Positions 15,667 to 24,270 of a stretch of DNA of 53,482 nt are shown piece after piece (within the stretch, counting starts at the first letter, position 1; every line of letters starts with the position of its first letter). Below the pieces are notes generated by a model. The model was not told the origin of the DNA. It made no database searches and was given only the letters and a program-made list of their open reading frames with translations. A program made the position numbers and the translations under genes. This DNA comes from JBMOPD01 sp049323615. GTDB taxonomy: Bacteria; Bacillota; Desulfotomaculia; Desulfotomaculales; Desulfocucumaceae. Location of the stretch: contig JBMOPD010000043.1 of the NCBI GenBank assembly GCA_049323615.1, positions 1 through 53,482 of the forward strand, written 5' to 3'.

Positions 15667-17619
15667 ATGACTGCCGAAAAGATGGGGACCGGACTAATTC
15701 CGCCGCATGTAAAAAGATTTATGGATTGGGCTGCAGAAGACCCTGAAAGTTTTTGGGGGGAGGCCGCCTTAAAGGCATCCCACGATATTCACTGGTTCAA
15801 GAAATGGGACAAGGTTTTTGAATGGGATTATCCCAATTTCCGGTGGTACACCGGCGGGTTAACCAACATCTGTTACAACTGTGTGGACTATAATATTATA
15901 AGAGGGCGGGCCGGGAGGGCGGCCATCGTAGCCGAGTCCGGTGAAACCGGCGAAACCAGAACCCTTACTTACGCCCAGCTGCTGGGCCTGGTCAAGCAGT
16001 ACGCCTCCGCCCTCAGGGGAATGGGGGTAAAGAAGGGCGACCGGGTTGCCATCTACATGCCCACCGGTATTGAGTCGGTTGCCGCCATGCTGGCCTGTGC
16101 CCGCATTGGGGCCATTCACGTGGTGATATTTGCCGGGTTTTCCTCCAATGCGGTGGCAGACCGGGTAAACATTTCGGGCACCCGCTACGTCCTTACCCAG
16201 GACGAGGGATCCAGGCGGGGCAAGCCGGTGGACCTGAAGTCCATCATCGACGAAGGATTGTCCATGTGCCCCGGGGACCAGATCGTCAAGGTGGCCGTAC
16301 TGAGAAAGAACTTCGACCGCATGCCGCCCATGAAGGACGGCAGGGACATCTTCTGGGATGAGTTCCTCGCCGGCGGGGAGGGCATGAGTTCCGATTATGA
16401 AATAATGGAATCCAACGATCCTCTGTTTTTGCTGCCCACCTCGGGCACCACGGCCAAACCCAAGGTAACCGTGCAAAAACACGGCGGTTACCAGATGTAC
16501 GTGTATTCCATGGGCAAGTGGATATACGGCCTGAGGGAGGATGATGTCTGGTTTTGCACCTCCGACATCGGCTGGATTGTGGGCCACAGCTTCAACGTGT
16601 ACGGCCCGCTGCTGACCGGATGCACCACCGTGCTTTATGAAGGCACCCCGGACTACCCCCGCAAGGACATGTGGTGGGAAATCGCTTCCCGGAACAGGGC
16701 CACCGGACTGTGGCTTTCACCCACCGGGGTCAGGGGGCTGATGAGGCTGGGCATCGAACAGGTCTTAAATCATGACCTGAATTCGGTGGAAAGAATATTC
16801 TGCGCCGGCGAGGTGTTGAACCCTCCGGCCTGGAAATGGCTCCAGGAGGATGTGTTCAAGAATAAGGTGCCGGTGATGGACCACATGTGGCAGACGGAAA
16901 CCTCGGGCCCCCTGTTTGCCAACCCTTACGGGCTGGGCATTATACCTATCAAGCCCGGTTCCGCGCACATACCGGTTCCCGGAGTGATCGCCGAAGTGGT
17001 GGACGAAAAGGACGGCGCTCCCCTGCCCCCCGGGCAAAAGGGCGTGGTGGTGGTCAAGCGGCCCTTCCCCGGCCTGGTATCCACACTGTGGGGCGACCCG
17101 GAAGGTTACCTGTACAATTACTGGGAGCGGCTGCCGTCCACCAAGGGCGCCTATTACTGCGGCGACGCCGCGTCAATGGATGAAGACGGCTATATCTGGT
17201 TTGCCGGGCGGTCCGACGAGGTGATCAAGATAGCGGCCCACCGCATAGGCACTGTGGAGGTTGAAAGCGCGCTGATCGCCCACCCGGCGGTGGTGGAGGC
17301 CGGCGTGTCGGGAGTGCCCGACGAGCTGAGGGGCGAGGTGGCCTGCGCCTTTGTGGTGCTGAAACAGGGCTACGATCCAACCGACGGGCTTAAAAAGGAA
17401 CTCATCGAGCACGTCCGGAAAACCATGGGCGCCATAGTGGTGATGAGGGATATCCAGTTTGTAAACACCCTGCCCAAAACCCGAAGCGGAAAAATCATGC
17501 GCCGGGTGATGAAGACCCTCTGGCTGGACAAGGAACTGGGAGATCTGTCCACCATAGAGGAAGAGGCCTCGGTTTCGGAAATAAGGGAAGCCATTGAAGC
17601 TATCAAAAAGACGAAATAA
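15667..17619 (+). CDS. Acetyl-CoA synthetase-like AMP-forming ligase
   Basis: A 650-residue member of the Acs/PrpE branch of acyl-CoA synthetases, activating acetate, propionate or a similar short acid. Family marks are YTGGLTNICYNCVDYN, HVVIFAGFSSNAVADRVN, SDIGWIVGHSFNVYGPLLTG, MWQTETSGP, KPGSAHIPVPG, GRSDEVIKIAAHRIG and, near the C-terminus, LPKTRSGKIMRRV with the catalytic lysine. The phosphate loop reads PTSGTTAKPKVTV, so the usual glycines of TSGTTGKPKGV are Ala and Val, which may change rate or substrate. The ATG at 15667 is 12 bases from GGAGG; a TTG at 15658 is an alternative start. Transcribed alone from its own promoter. Confidence 0.88.
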   Translation: MTAEKMGTGLIPPHVKRFMDWAAEDPESFWGEAALKASHDIHWFKKWDKVFEWDYPNFRWYTGGLTNICYNCVDYNIIRGRAGRAAIVAESGETGETRTLTYAQLLGLVKQYASALRGMGVKKGDRVAIYMPTGIESVAAMLACARIGAIHVVIFAGFSSNAVADRVNISGTRYVLTQDEGSRRGKPVDLKSIIDEGLSMCPGDQIVKVAVLRKNFDRMPPMKDGRDIFWDEFLAGGEGMSSDYEIMESNDPLFLLPTSGTTAKPKVTVQKHGGYQMYVYSMGKWIYGLREDDVWFCTSDIGWIVGHSFNVYGPLLTGCTTVLYEGTPDYPRKDMWWEIASRNRATGLWLSPTGVRGLMRLGIEQVLNHDLNSVERIFCAGEVLNPPAWKWLQEDVFKNKVPVMDHMWQTETSGPLFANPYGLGIIPIKPGSAHIPVPGVIAEVVDEKDGAPLPPGQKGVVVVKRPFPGLVSTLWGDPEGYLYNYWERLPSTKGAYYCGDAASMDEDGYIWFAGRSDEVIKIAAHRIGTVEVESALIAHPAVVEAGVSGVPDELRGEVACAFVVLKQGYDPTDGLKKELIEHVRKTMGAIVVMRDIQFVNTLPKTRSGKIMRRVMKTLWLDKELGDLSTIEEEASVSEIREAIEAIKKTK

Positions 17620-17732
17620 AAAACGAACTTAATACTACAGCGTAACTTTAAAAGACAAAACCAAATTACCATGATACAATGGCTAAAAGGGGTTCGGTGA
17701 CGCAAATAAATTAATTGTAGAAAGTAGCATTC

Positions 17733-18197
17733 ATGAGCAAAGACTTCTCGCTGAACATACAGCCACTGTCCGGGAAGCTCAAAGACCTTCGGCCGCTCAA
17801 AATCCTGTTGGTCAATAAGACGGCGTGGGAGCCGGTATGGGACTACCTGGTCCGGACTTACCACTACCTTGGCAACGAGACGATGATTGGCCCCCGGATC
17901 AAATACCTGGTTTTCCACGAAGACAGGCCGCTTGCGGCTTTGAGTTACAACCGGGCAGCGCTCCACGTGGAAACCTTTGTTGATCATCAATACCGCGGCA
18001 CCTGTTATCGGGCCGCCAACTGGCTTTACCTGGGGAAAACCAGCGGCTTTGCCCGGGTAGGCAAAACATATATCCATCATGGCCAGCACAAGAGAGTCTT
18101 TGTTTACCTGCTCAACCCGGCCTTTCCAAAGCTAATAGCCGAAGACCCTTGCCGTCACCCGGACCCCCAAACGGTGGGCAAAAGGTTTGCTCAGTGA
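17733..18197 (+). pseudogene. DUF4338 (DruA-like) gene with an internal deletion
   Basis: A 154-codon reading frame carrying both ends of a DUF4338 domain, the family that includes Druantia DruA and transposase-associated proteins. The N-terminal part (YHYLGNETMIGPRIKYLVF and AALSYNRAA) joins straight to the late motif LHVETFVDHQYRGTCYRAAN. Full members, as I recall them, have some 80 residues between these, including an NNTRFLILPW-like block. The frame is kept, so this looks like an in-frame deletion and the product is probably inactive. Its last bases overlap the IS701-type remnant, so the two probably belong to one mobile unit. It could instead be a short natural variant. Confidence 0.55.
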
Positions 18198-18961
18198 CTT
18201 GGATTGCAAGTCCATCAAGCCTATCGCCTTACGCTACCAGGGGGAAGAAGCGGTTCGCCCGATGCAGTTTTTCTTCCAGCGTTACCCCTGGGACGACCGG
18301 AAGATGCTGCGCCTGTACCGGCGGCGCCTGGCCTCCCTGGTCAACGACCCAAACGGGATGATTACCGTAGACGGGTCGGACTTCCCCAAAAAGGGCCGCC
18401 ATTCGGTGGGGGTCAGCCGCCAGCATTGCGGTGTGCTGGGCAAGACGGATAACTGCCAGGCCGGCGTGTTCATCGGGTACTCCGGCACCAAGGGGTATGG
18501 TGAAATGCTGTCGGGTGGTGGAATACCGGGACGGACAACCCGGCAACGAACTCTGGCTTTATATACGGCAATACGAGAACGGACGGATCAAGCAGCGCTC
18601 CGGATGATCTCCCCAGGGAAGAGCTCGACCGCGCCGCTACCTTGCGCTGGCCCATCGAGCAGTGCTTCGAGGAATGCAAAAGTTACCTGGGAATGGACCA
18701 TTACGAAGCGCGTTCGTGGAACGCCTGGCACCGACACATGCTTTTTGTATTTACCGCCCACCTCTTTACTATGGAGATCCGGATACGCCTTAAAAAAAAC
18801 TGACCATGCCGCAAGCTTATCGCTTGATTGGGGCGGCTTTTATCCAGGACCCTGTACGGATACGCAAGGCCCTGGCAGAATTGAGGTACCATTTAAGACG
18901 CAACTTTGTTGCGTACCAGTCTCATCGGAAAAAGAAGTTGATGTTTCTGGAATCTGGATAA
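18187..18961 (+). pseudogene. IS701-type transposase remnant
   Basis: Broken DDE transposase. The frame starting at 18187 contains ITVDGSDFPKKGRHSVGVSR and GKTDNCQAGVFIGY, typical of the first catalytic region of IS701-family enzymes. Near 18505-18530 the frame shifts and well over 100 codons appear to be missing. It resumes as RWPIEQCFEECKSYLGMDHY and WNAWHRHMLFVFTAH, the C-terminal catalytic region. A second shift in an eight-A run at about 18791-18798 separates the tail, which ends FVAYQSHRKKKLMFLESG at 18961. So there are at least two frameshifts and one deletion, and no activity is expected. Terminal inverted repeats were not identified. Confidence 0.8.
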
Positions 18962-19318
18962 TTGTCAAGGTTCAGGAATAATTTGCGCTGTAGTGCTAAG
19001 GATTCCTTAGTCAAATCAAAAAATTAACCCCTGAACGGGGATGTCAACGGCAGGTGTTATGGATCTCATGGAAGCTCTTAAATTGAGCCTGGAGAAGTCA
19101 AACTCGAGTCAAAGAAAAATGCCGCCGTTTTAGTGGATATTGGTGACAAATTTCAGGGCTACGCTATTGGGATTAATCCAGTTGAAAGGACGGCCTTAAG
19201 TCGAAGGTGATGTAACCGCGCAATCTGGCTCATGATTGGAAGGAGTATCAATTGGAAAGTTCTAGTCGGTGCTGTTGTTTTTATTTTCAGCAACGGTCTA
19301 AATTTGGAACCATTATGC
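18962..19318. other. Non-coding scar; possible Ku C-terminal remnant
   Basis: No intact gene. Around 19056-19130 on the plus strand one frame reads VMDLMEALKLSLEKSNSSQ, which looks like the C-terminal DLMEAL tail of bacterial Ku end-joining proteins, then stops. The rest has stops in all frames. It lies between the transposase remnant and an AT-rich gene, so a decayed or deleted gene is likely; the Ku assignment rests on about a dozen residues. Confidence 0.3.
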
Positions 19319-20161
19319 TCACTTTATAGCTCTTGAAGGACAGGCGTGCTTGCATTCCATACAAAGAATGCACTCAGTGCTTCTCACCCTCTTTCCTTGA
19401 CTGATAAATGACATTACGTCTACATCCATGGGGCAGGCGTTGTTACACCTAGAGCACTTGACACACTTTTTTCCTGAAGGTGAAATAGTAATGAGACAAA
19501 CAGAAGTTGGAACCTCCATCACAACGGCAACCGGACAAGCTATCTTGCAAAAAGCCCGTCTGTCATTAAGGTAAAAAGCCATCCAAATGGCTATTAAATA
19601 GTAGACTATATTACTAGAGAACATCCAGAACATTTCAGTCTTATTCAAGTACTCAGCTCTCACGTCGTAATTTAGAAAAATCACCAGAGATACCGGAAGA
19701 AGGATTGAAAGAAGAAAAGTCAGATACCTGACCCTTTTCATTCTGGGGGGAACTTTACCTGAAGTCCCGACAGGAAGCCAATCAAGTACAGCTGCTGTCC
19801 AGCATGCCCATCCGCAAAAACCACGCCCCCATATGAGAGGCCCGAAAATCTTAGCTATTGCGTAATGTATGAATCCCTTGCTAAAATATCCCGTTAAAAT
19901 TAGCAAAACAATACCTTCAAGTTGAAAGTTTTCATTATTAGCTACAGGAACAAAAAAAAGAAGACAAGGCAAAATCATTAAAATGGTTATTCTCCGACCT
20001 ATACTTTTTTTCTTAGGAGGCATCCGGCTCTGTAAGTACATACCCAAAGATATGGCAAATCCTATCCAGGGAAATATAACAAGAAACCCCCACCAACCGA
20101 TTAAAAAGTATAATACAGATGCAACTAAAATTCCGATCAAAAATGGAATACTATTTTTCAT
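19319..20161 (-). CDS. NapH/MauN-type membrane 4Fe-4S protein
   Basis: A 280-residue integral membrane iron-sulfur protein. About five membrane helices carry the pairs FCGWAC (near residue 118) and FCKIACP, as in NapH/MauN/NosR-type electron transfer proteins. The C-terminus has two ferredoxin cluster motifs, CVKCSRCNNACP and CILCMECKHACP. It probably moves electrons between the quinone pool or a soluble donor and an unidentified reductase or maturation system; no partner gene is adjacent. AGGAAGGAGG lies just before the ATG. The gene is distinctly more AT-rich than its neighbours and sits in a region of mobile-element debris, which suggests horizontal transfer. Confidence 0.85.
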   Translation of the reverse strand: MKNSIPFLIGILVASVLYFLIGWWGFLVIFPWIGFAISLGMYLQSRMPPKKKSIGRRITILMILPCLLFFVPVANNENFQLEGIVLLILTGYFSKGFIHYAIAKIFGPLIWGRGFCGWACWTAAVLDWLPVGTSGKVPPRMKRVRYLTFLLSILLPVSLVIFLNYDVRAEYLNKTEMFWMFSSNIVYYLIAIWMAFYLNDRRAFCKIACPVAVVMEVPTSVCLITISPSGKKCVKCSRCNNACPMDVDVMSFISQGKRVRSTECILCMECKHACPSRAIK

Positions 20162-20312
20162 TGTCTCCTCCTTCCTGGTGCACGGGTTACTCTCCAGGAT
20201 TTACCTATCCTCAGGGGGTAATAGCCAAAGCTTATTGCAACCAATTACTGTAAATTTTACCTCTAGAAATCAATAGGAAAAATCCATTTTGACACAAAAT
20301 TTTTAAAAGTCT

Positions 20313-20465
20313 TTAGAAACGAAATCCTTTATGAGTGTTTACTTGAGCTTCTTCCTTGTCCAAGGCTTCCAACACACTGTTGCACCAATCAATAACCATT
20401 TTTGAACACTTTATCTCAAAATCCAGTGTAAGTTCCCAATAGCGAGTATCCTCTAAACTGCCTAG
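20313..20465 (-). pseudogene. C-terminal fragment of a regulator (PadR-like?)
   Basis: A 50-codon open frame preceded by a stop and without a start codon. It encodes DTRYWELTLDFEIKCSKMV followed by an acidic helix, DWCNSVLEALDKEEAQ, and a stop at 20313. It resembles the C-terminal helices of PadR-type regulators, but the identification is weak. No N-terminal part lies upstream. The rest of the gap (20162-20312 and 20466-20661) is AT-rich and shows nothing else recognisable. Confidence 0.3.
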
Positions 20466-20661
20466 CTAGGTAGCTCAGATGGCAACATAATTATAACACA
20501 CTTCTAGCCACTAAAAAATTTTTCCTAGCTAATACCATCACATATAAATTCGCACATCAAAACCGCAGTTTCCATACACTATTATTTCTGCCTTCCCCAT
20601 TGGGGAAAAAAGGTCGTTATGATCTTGTGCCATACAAACACCGCCCATTCCGGGTGCACAC

Positions 20662-20689
20662 AAAAAGGGCCCGCGTCGCGGGCCTTTTT
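20662..20689 (-). terminator. Terminator of the BusR-like regulator unit
   Basis: A strong stem of GGCCCGCG/CGCGGGCC with five A before and five T after. It can act in both directions; on the minus strand it ends the unit of the regulator and the 70-residue protein, whose stop is 11 bases away. Confidence 0.85.
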
Positions 20690-20700
20690 CCTGCAGTCAT

Positions 20701-20913
20701 CTACTTGGAGTCAGAAACGGTGTCTTCATTTTCTGTCAAGGGGGTTATGCTCTGCTCCACTACCTTCCTGTGCTCCTCTTCCAACCTTCCCTTGACATCC
20801 CTCACTCTATTTTCAAAATCCTTGAAACCCACACCGGTTCCCTCCTGTAAGGCGGATTTTACCATAGTATAAACCAATTCCTGGCGGTTTATACTCCGTT
20901 TACTCCGGGTCAA
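20701..20913 (-). CDS. Small hypothetical protein coupled to the BusR-like regulator
   Basis: A 70-residue, highly charged, probably helical protein of unknown function. It overlaps the end of the upstream regulator gene by 14 bases and ends just before a shared terminator, so it is likely co-translated with it. The proposed TTG at 20913 is inside the regulator gene; an ATG at 20865 (MVKSALQEGTGVGF) is an alternative start. Residues 17-55 (FKDFENRVRDVKGRLEEEHR) could form a coiled coil. No family was recognised. Confidence 0.5.
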   Translation of the reverse strand: MTRSKRSINRQELVYTMVKSALQEGTGVGFKDFENRVRDVKGRLEEEHRKVVEQSITPLTENEDTVSDSK

Positions 20914-21526
20914 CCAGCGTGTGAAGCTGTTCTTTCATCTCGGGGTGCACCACCATAATCAGTATGTCTTCGGCCTCTATTATCGTGTCCGCCCCCGGTG
21001 AAATTATTTCTTCCCCATTGCGGTATACGGCCAGCACCGTTGCCCCGGTCTTTTCCCTGAATGCGGCCTCCATCAGGGACTTCCCCACCAGGGGCGAATA
21101 CCGGGTCACCTTGATCTCTTCGATCTTCTGGAACCTGCCGGCCATCTTGAATGTGTAGTCCAGCAGTTCGTTCATCAGCTTTTCTATTTCGGCGTTCAGC
21201 TTATCTCTTTCCCTGAGCAGGAAATGCAGCCTCTCCTGCACATCGCGCAGCACCTGGCGCTGGCCGCTCTGGGCTAAAAAAGCCTCGGCCGCCCTCCTGG
21301 ACCTCACCACCACGCCAACCCCGGGGGAGACATCCACTATCCCGGTATCCTGCAGCAGTGTCAGGGCCCGGCGTATTGTTTCCGGCGAAACGTTGTACTT
21401 TCCCGCCAGGGTGGAGCGGCCGAAAATCTTCTGGCCTTCCCTGTATTCACCCCTTACTATCCGGGAAGCTATATCTATGGCGATATTGACATAACGGGCC
21501 ATCGTCTGGATTGTTTGATTGTCCAT
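20900..21526 (-). CDS. GntR-type regulator with RCK_C (TrkA-C) domain, BusR-like
   Basis: A 208-residue regulator with a GntR winged helix (about 10-75; KYNVSPETIRRALTLLQDTG), a coiled coil (about 90-125) and a C-terminal RCK_C/TrkA-C domain (about 135-205; SPLVGKSLMEAAFREKTGATV and AEDILIMVVHP). This is the domain order and length of BusR, the c-di-AMP-binding repressor of osmolyte uptake in lactic acid bacteria. RCK_C domains commonly bind c-di-AMP in K+ and osmolyte transport. No transporter gene is adjacent, so its targets lie elsewhere or include itself. AAGGAG lies 11 bases ahead of the ATG, a rather long spacing. Confidence 0.85.
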   Translation of the reverse strand: MDNQTIQTMARYVNIAIDIASRIVRGEYREGQKIFGRSTLAGKYNVSPETIRRALTLLQDTGIVDVSPGVGVVVRSRRAAEAFLAQSGQRQVLRDVQERLHFLLRERDKLNAEIEKLMNELLDYTFKMAGRFQKIEEIKVTRYSPLVGKSLMEAAFREKTGATVLAVYRNGEEIISPGADTIIEAEDILIMVVHPEMKEQLHTLVDPE

Positions 21527-21602
21527 GATATGGTATACTCCTTGCGGGGTCGATGTCTGCCGGATATACCCCCGGCTAATTTGAAATTTGTAATAATACT
21601 TC

Positions 21603-22235
21603 TTAACTTACGCTTGTTACCGCAAAGCCTTTTTCCTTGATCCTGCTTACCAGATCACCGGGTTCCACGGTGCTGACCCTGACCATGATTTGCACCTTAC
21701 GGTCAGACTTTTCGGTGATGGCAACCCCGATCAGGTTTATCCCCAGGGCCTTTGCCTCCTCAAGTATATCTGCCAGGACGCCGACCCTGTCCTCGGCCTC
21801 GATAACAATCCGGGTGCCGGGCTTGCGCAGGCCGAAAATCCTGATCATCTGTTCAAAGAGATCCGACTCGGTAATAATTCCCACCAGCTTATCATTTTCC
21901 GTCACCAGGAGGCTATCCAGCTTGTTGTCGCGCATAATCAGGGCAGCCTCCTCGATGGTGGTGGAAGGCTGAACAGTTACCGGCTTTTTATTCATAACCT
22001 CCTTTACTTCCATCTTTGCCAGGAGGTAGTTCATTTCATAAACACTCAAGGTGGTTGCCGGTGAAGGCGATACCGTCAGCAGCTCATATCTGGTCACCAG
22101 TCCCATCAGGTGGTTTTTTTCAGCCACCGGAAGCTGTCTTATTTTATTTTTCTTTAAAATATTGATAGCTTCCAAAACGGGAGTAGAAGGAGAAATGGTA
22201 ATCGGGTTTGCTGTCATGCAGTCTTTCACAAACAC
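21603..22235 (-). CDS. CBS-pair protein with C-terminal ACT domain (AcuB-like)
   Basis: A 210-residue protein with two CBS domains (about 1-60, VKDCMTANPITISP; and 73-130, VKEVMNKKPVTVQP), which usually bind adenine nucleotides. A C-terminal ACT-like domain follows (about 140-210, GTRIVIEAEDRVGVLADILEEA), which usually binds small ligands such as amino acids. The architecture matches AcuB of Bacillus, whose biochemical role is unsettled. The start is a GTG with AGGGAGG eight bases upstream. It is probably transcribed separately from the downstream regulator. Confidence 0.88.
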   Translation of the reverse strand: MFVKDCMTANPITISPSTPVLEAINILKKNKIRQLPVAEKNHLMGLVTRYELLTVSPSPATTLSVYEMNYLLAKMEVKEVMNKKPVTVQPSTTIEEAALIMRDNKLDSLLVTENDKLVGIITESDLFEQMIRIFGLRKPGTRIVIEAEDRVGVLADILEEAKALGINLIGVAITEKSDRKVQIMVRVSTVEPGDLVSRIKEKGFAVTSVS

Positions 22236-22308
22236 GGTATACGCCTCCCTTTAGTATTTTTTTTTACAATTTTATAGCAATAATTCCAGGTGCGCAAGAA
22301 TTATTAAA

Positions 22309-24024
22309 TTAACGCATGTGGACGGTACGCAGGCGGTTGAAGGCGGCCATTATTTCCTGCCTTCTGGGGGCGGCCAGATCTCCGGGATGCTGTCCCCCGG
22401 CGAAGGGCGAAATAACATCAAGGCCATCCCTTTCCATGTCGCCCATAACCCTGTCCACTACGCCGGACAGAGGCGTCCTGCCGTCCACGTAGCGGTTGAA
22501 GGCATAGCGGATTATTTCCGCCACTGCCCTGGTCTGGCTGGGGTCCACCAGCTGGTCCACATGTGTAAGGTTAATGTCATCCCGGCCGAAGCTTATTTGT
22601 TCCAGCCCCCTCGCCTTTACCCTGACCCTGCCCCCCCGGCCGTCACCCACCGGCAGGGGATACCTTGGGAGTATCTTGTCCAGCCTGCCGGCGGCCTCGA
22701 TAACCCGCTGGTCGGAAGTGCTTTCTATTATTTCCCGGGCCTCGGCGGTAACGTCAAAAGCCCGGTATTCCCGCATCATTATCACCAGGTCGGCCACCGC
22801 CAGGTAATCCCCGGAGCCCCCCACCACTATGATGCTGGATACATTCAGGTTGCTGTATAGGTCCCTTACCCTGTCTATGAACGGGGTGATGGGCTCGTAT
22901 TTTTTTGCCACCAGCCTCTGCATGCGGCTGTCCCGGATCATGAAATTGGTGGCGCTGGTGTCCTCATCAAGCAGAAGCAGCGACGTCCCGCTCTCCAGGG
23001 CCTCGATTATATTGGCCGCCTGGGAGGTGCTGCCGCTGGCGTTTTCAGTGCTGAAGGAACGGGTGTCCTGGTCGAAGGGAAGGTTATTAATGAATCCCCC
23101 GATATCAACCTTTTCCACCCGCCTCCCGTCTTCCGAGCGGATCTTTACGGCGTCACCCACCGCGACCACCATTTCCCTCCCGTCCCCGGGCACATGGTTG
23201 TACACCCCGCGCTCAAGGGCCCTCAAAAGGGTGGACTTGCCGTGGTAGCCTCCCCCCACGATCAGGGTGACACCCCGGGGGATCCCCATCCCGGTTACCC
23301 TCCCGGTATTAGGGAGGTCAAATTCGGTTTCCAGTCCCGGAGGCGACTGAAAGCGGACCACCCCGGGCCCCATAAGGGGCCGGTCGCTTATCCCGCTTTC
23401 CCTGGGCAGAACCGAACCGTTGCCCACAAAGGCCACCAGGCCTCTTTCCTTCAGGGCGCCGCGCAGGTATTCCTGGTCTTCCGCCAGTTCAACATGCCTG
23501 GCCAGCTCTGCCCGCTGCAGATTCTTGTACAGCAGGGACCGGTCCACCAGTCCCGGAATGACCTCGGTCAGCAGCCTGGCCGCTTCACGCCCCATTATGG
23601 ACCTGCCCCTGGCAGGCAGCCCCACCGCAAAACGGACTTCAATAAATTCAGCGGTTACCAGGACGGCGGTGCGCTCCAGGATTTCCTGGCCGCAGCGGTC
23701 AATGACCAGCGCCCCGCTCTTCCCCGGGCCCGTTCTGTCACCCGATTCCACGGATTTTAAAAGCCTGTAAAAGTTCCTGGCCACAAAATCCTGCAGGGCT
23801 ATTCTCCTGATTTTACTTTTGTATAAATCCAGGGGAAAGCCGGAAACCCTGTGCAGAACCCTGGCCCTTCCCCGGCTGGGGGGAGCGAAGGGGTCGGCCT
23901 GGGCATGGTCGATAAAAAGCTGAAACCAGCCGCCGTTGTATCCGCCCTGGATTGCCTTATAAGCGCCGTATCCCTTGCCGTCAAGGGAAAGAAGCCTTTG
24001 CCGCAAGCTCTGCAGATCGTCCAC
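22309..24024 (-). CDS. Predicted ATPase of the ABC class (PF09818 type)
   Basis: A 571-residue soluble ATPase of the little-studied ABC_ATPase family. The N-terminal 200 residues are family-specific (GYGAYKAIQGGY, FIDHAQADPFAPPSR). The nucleotide site follows: an unusual Walker A GGGYHGKST (257-265), a region SGSTSQAANIIEALESG, and Walker B LLLLDEDTSATNFMIRD. There is no membrane partner, so it is not a transporter; the family is widespread but its function is not established. GTG start with GGGGGG upstream. A heptad repeat follows its start on the 5' side. Confidence 0.88.
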   Translation of the reverse strand: MDDLQSLRQRLLSLDGKGYGAYKAIQGGYNGGWFQLFIDHAQADPFAPPSRGRARVLHRVSGFPLDLYKSKIRRIALQDFVARNFYRLLKSVESGDRTGPGKSGALVIDRCGQEILERTAVLVTAEFIEVRFAVGLPARGRSIMGREAARLLTEVIPGLVDRSLLYKNLQRAELARHVELAEDQEYLRGALKERGLVAFVGNGSVLPRESGISDRPLMGPGVVRFQSPPGLETEFDLPNTGRVTGMGIPRGVTLIVGGGYHGKSTLLRALERGVYNHVPGDGREMVVAVGDAVKIRSEDGRRVEKVDIGGFINNLPFDQDTRSFSTENASGSTSQAANIIEALESGTSLLLLDEDTSATNFMIRDSRMQRLVAKKYEPITPFIDRVRDLYSNLNVSSIIVVGGSGDYLAVADLVIMMREYRAFDVTAEAREIIESTSDQRVIEAAGRLDKILPRYPLPVGDGRGGRVRVKARGLEQISFGRDDINLTHVDQLVDPSQTRAVAEIIRYAFNRYVDGRTPLSGVVDRVMGDMERDGLDVISPFAGGQHPGDLAAPRRQEIMAAFNRLRTVHMR

Positions 24025-24063
24025 CGAACCCCCCCTAATATCTTATCCTGATAAAATGCATGT

Positions 24064-24091
24064 CAGAATACAGGAGACAGGAGACAGAATA
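24064..24091. repeat. Heptad repeat, site 6 (4 units)
   Basis: CAGAATA, CAGGAGA, CAGGAGA and CAGAATA in exact 7-base register, upstream of the ABC-class ATPase gene. Its reverse complement matches the site at 9101-9135 apart from one unit. Confidence 0.8.
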
Positions 24092-24138
24092 CAGTATGGT
24101 AATGCATTCCTTACAATTATTATGATAAACAATAATCA

Positions 24139-24157
24139 GGGCCGGTAAACCGGCCCC
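24139..24157 (-). terminator. Hairpin downstream of cheW
   Basis: A GGGCCGG/CCGGCCC stem with a 4-base loop lies 114 bases past the cheW stop. The following minus-strand bases are only moderately T-rich, so it may be a weak terminator or a processing stem. Confidence 0.45.
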
Positions 24158-24270
24158 GACCGAATGATTTTTTCAATAACATAAAGAAAACTATCCATAA
24201 AGATAACTGCCACCGGTCAGGTTGCTGAATTCAGGAGCCAAATCCACGAATATAAAGTGTCTCCTCATAC

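Noticed and set aside
17370..18089. 239-codon minus-strand frame across the acs tail and the DUF4338 fragment
   Set aside because: It runs antisense through two recognisable coding stretches and their gap; no homology or ribosome site.
18780..18805. Eight-A run in the IS701-type remnant as a programmed frameshift site
   Set aside because: The gene also has another frameshift and a large deletion, and this family normally uses one reading frame, so simple decay is more likely.
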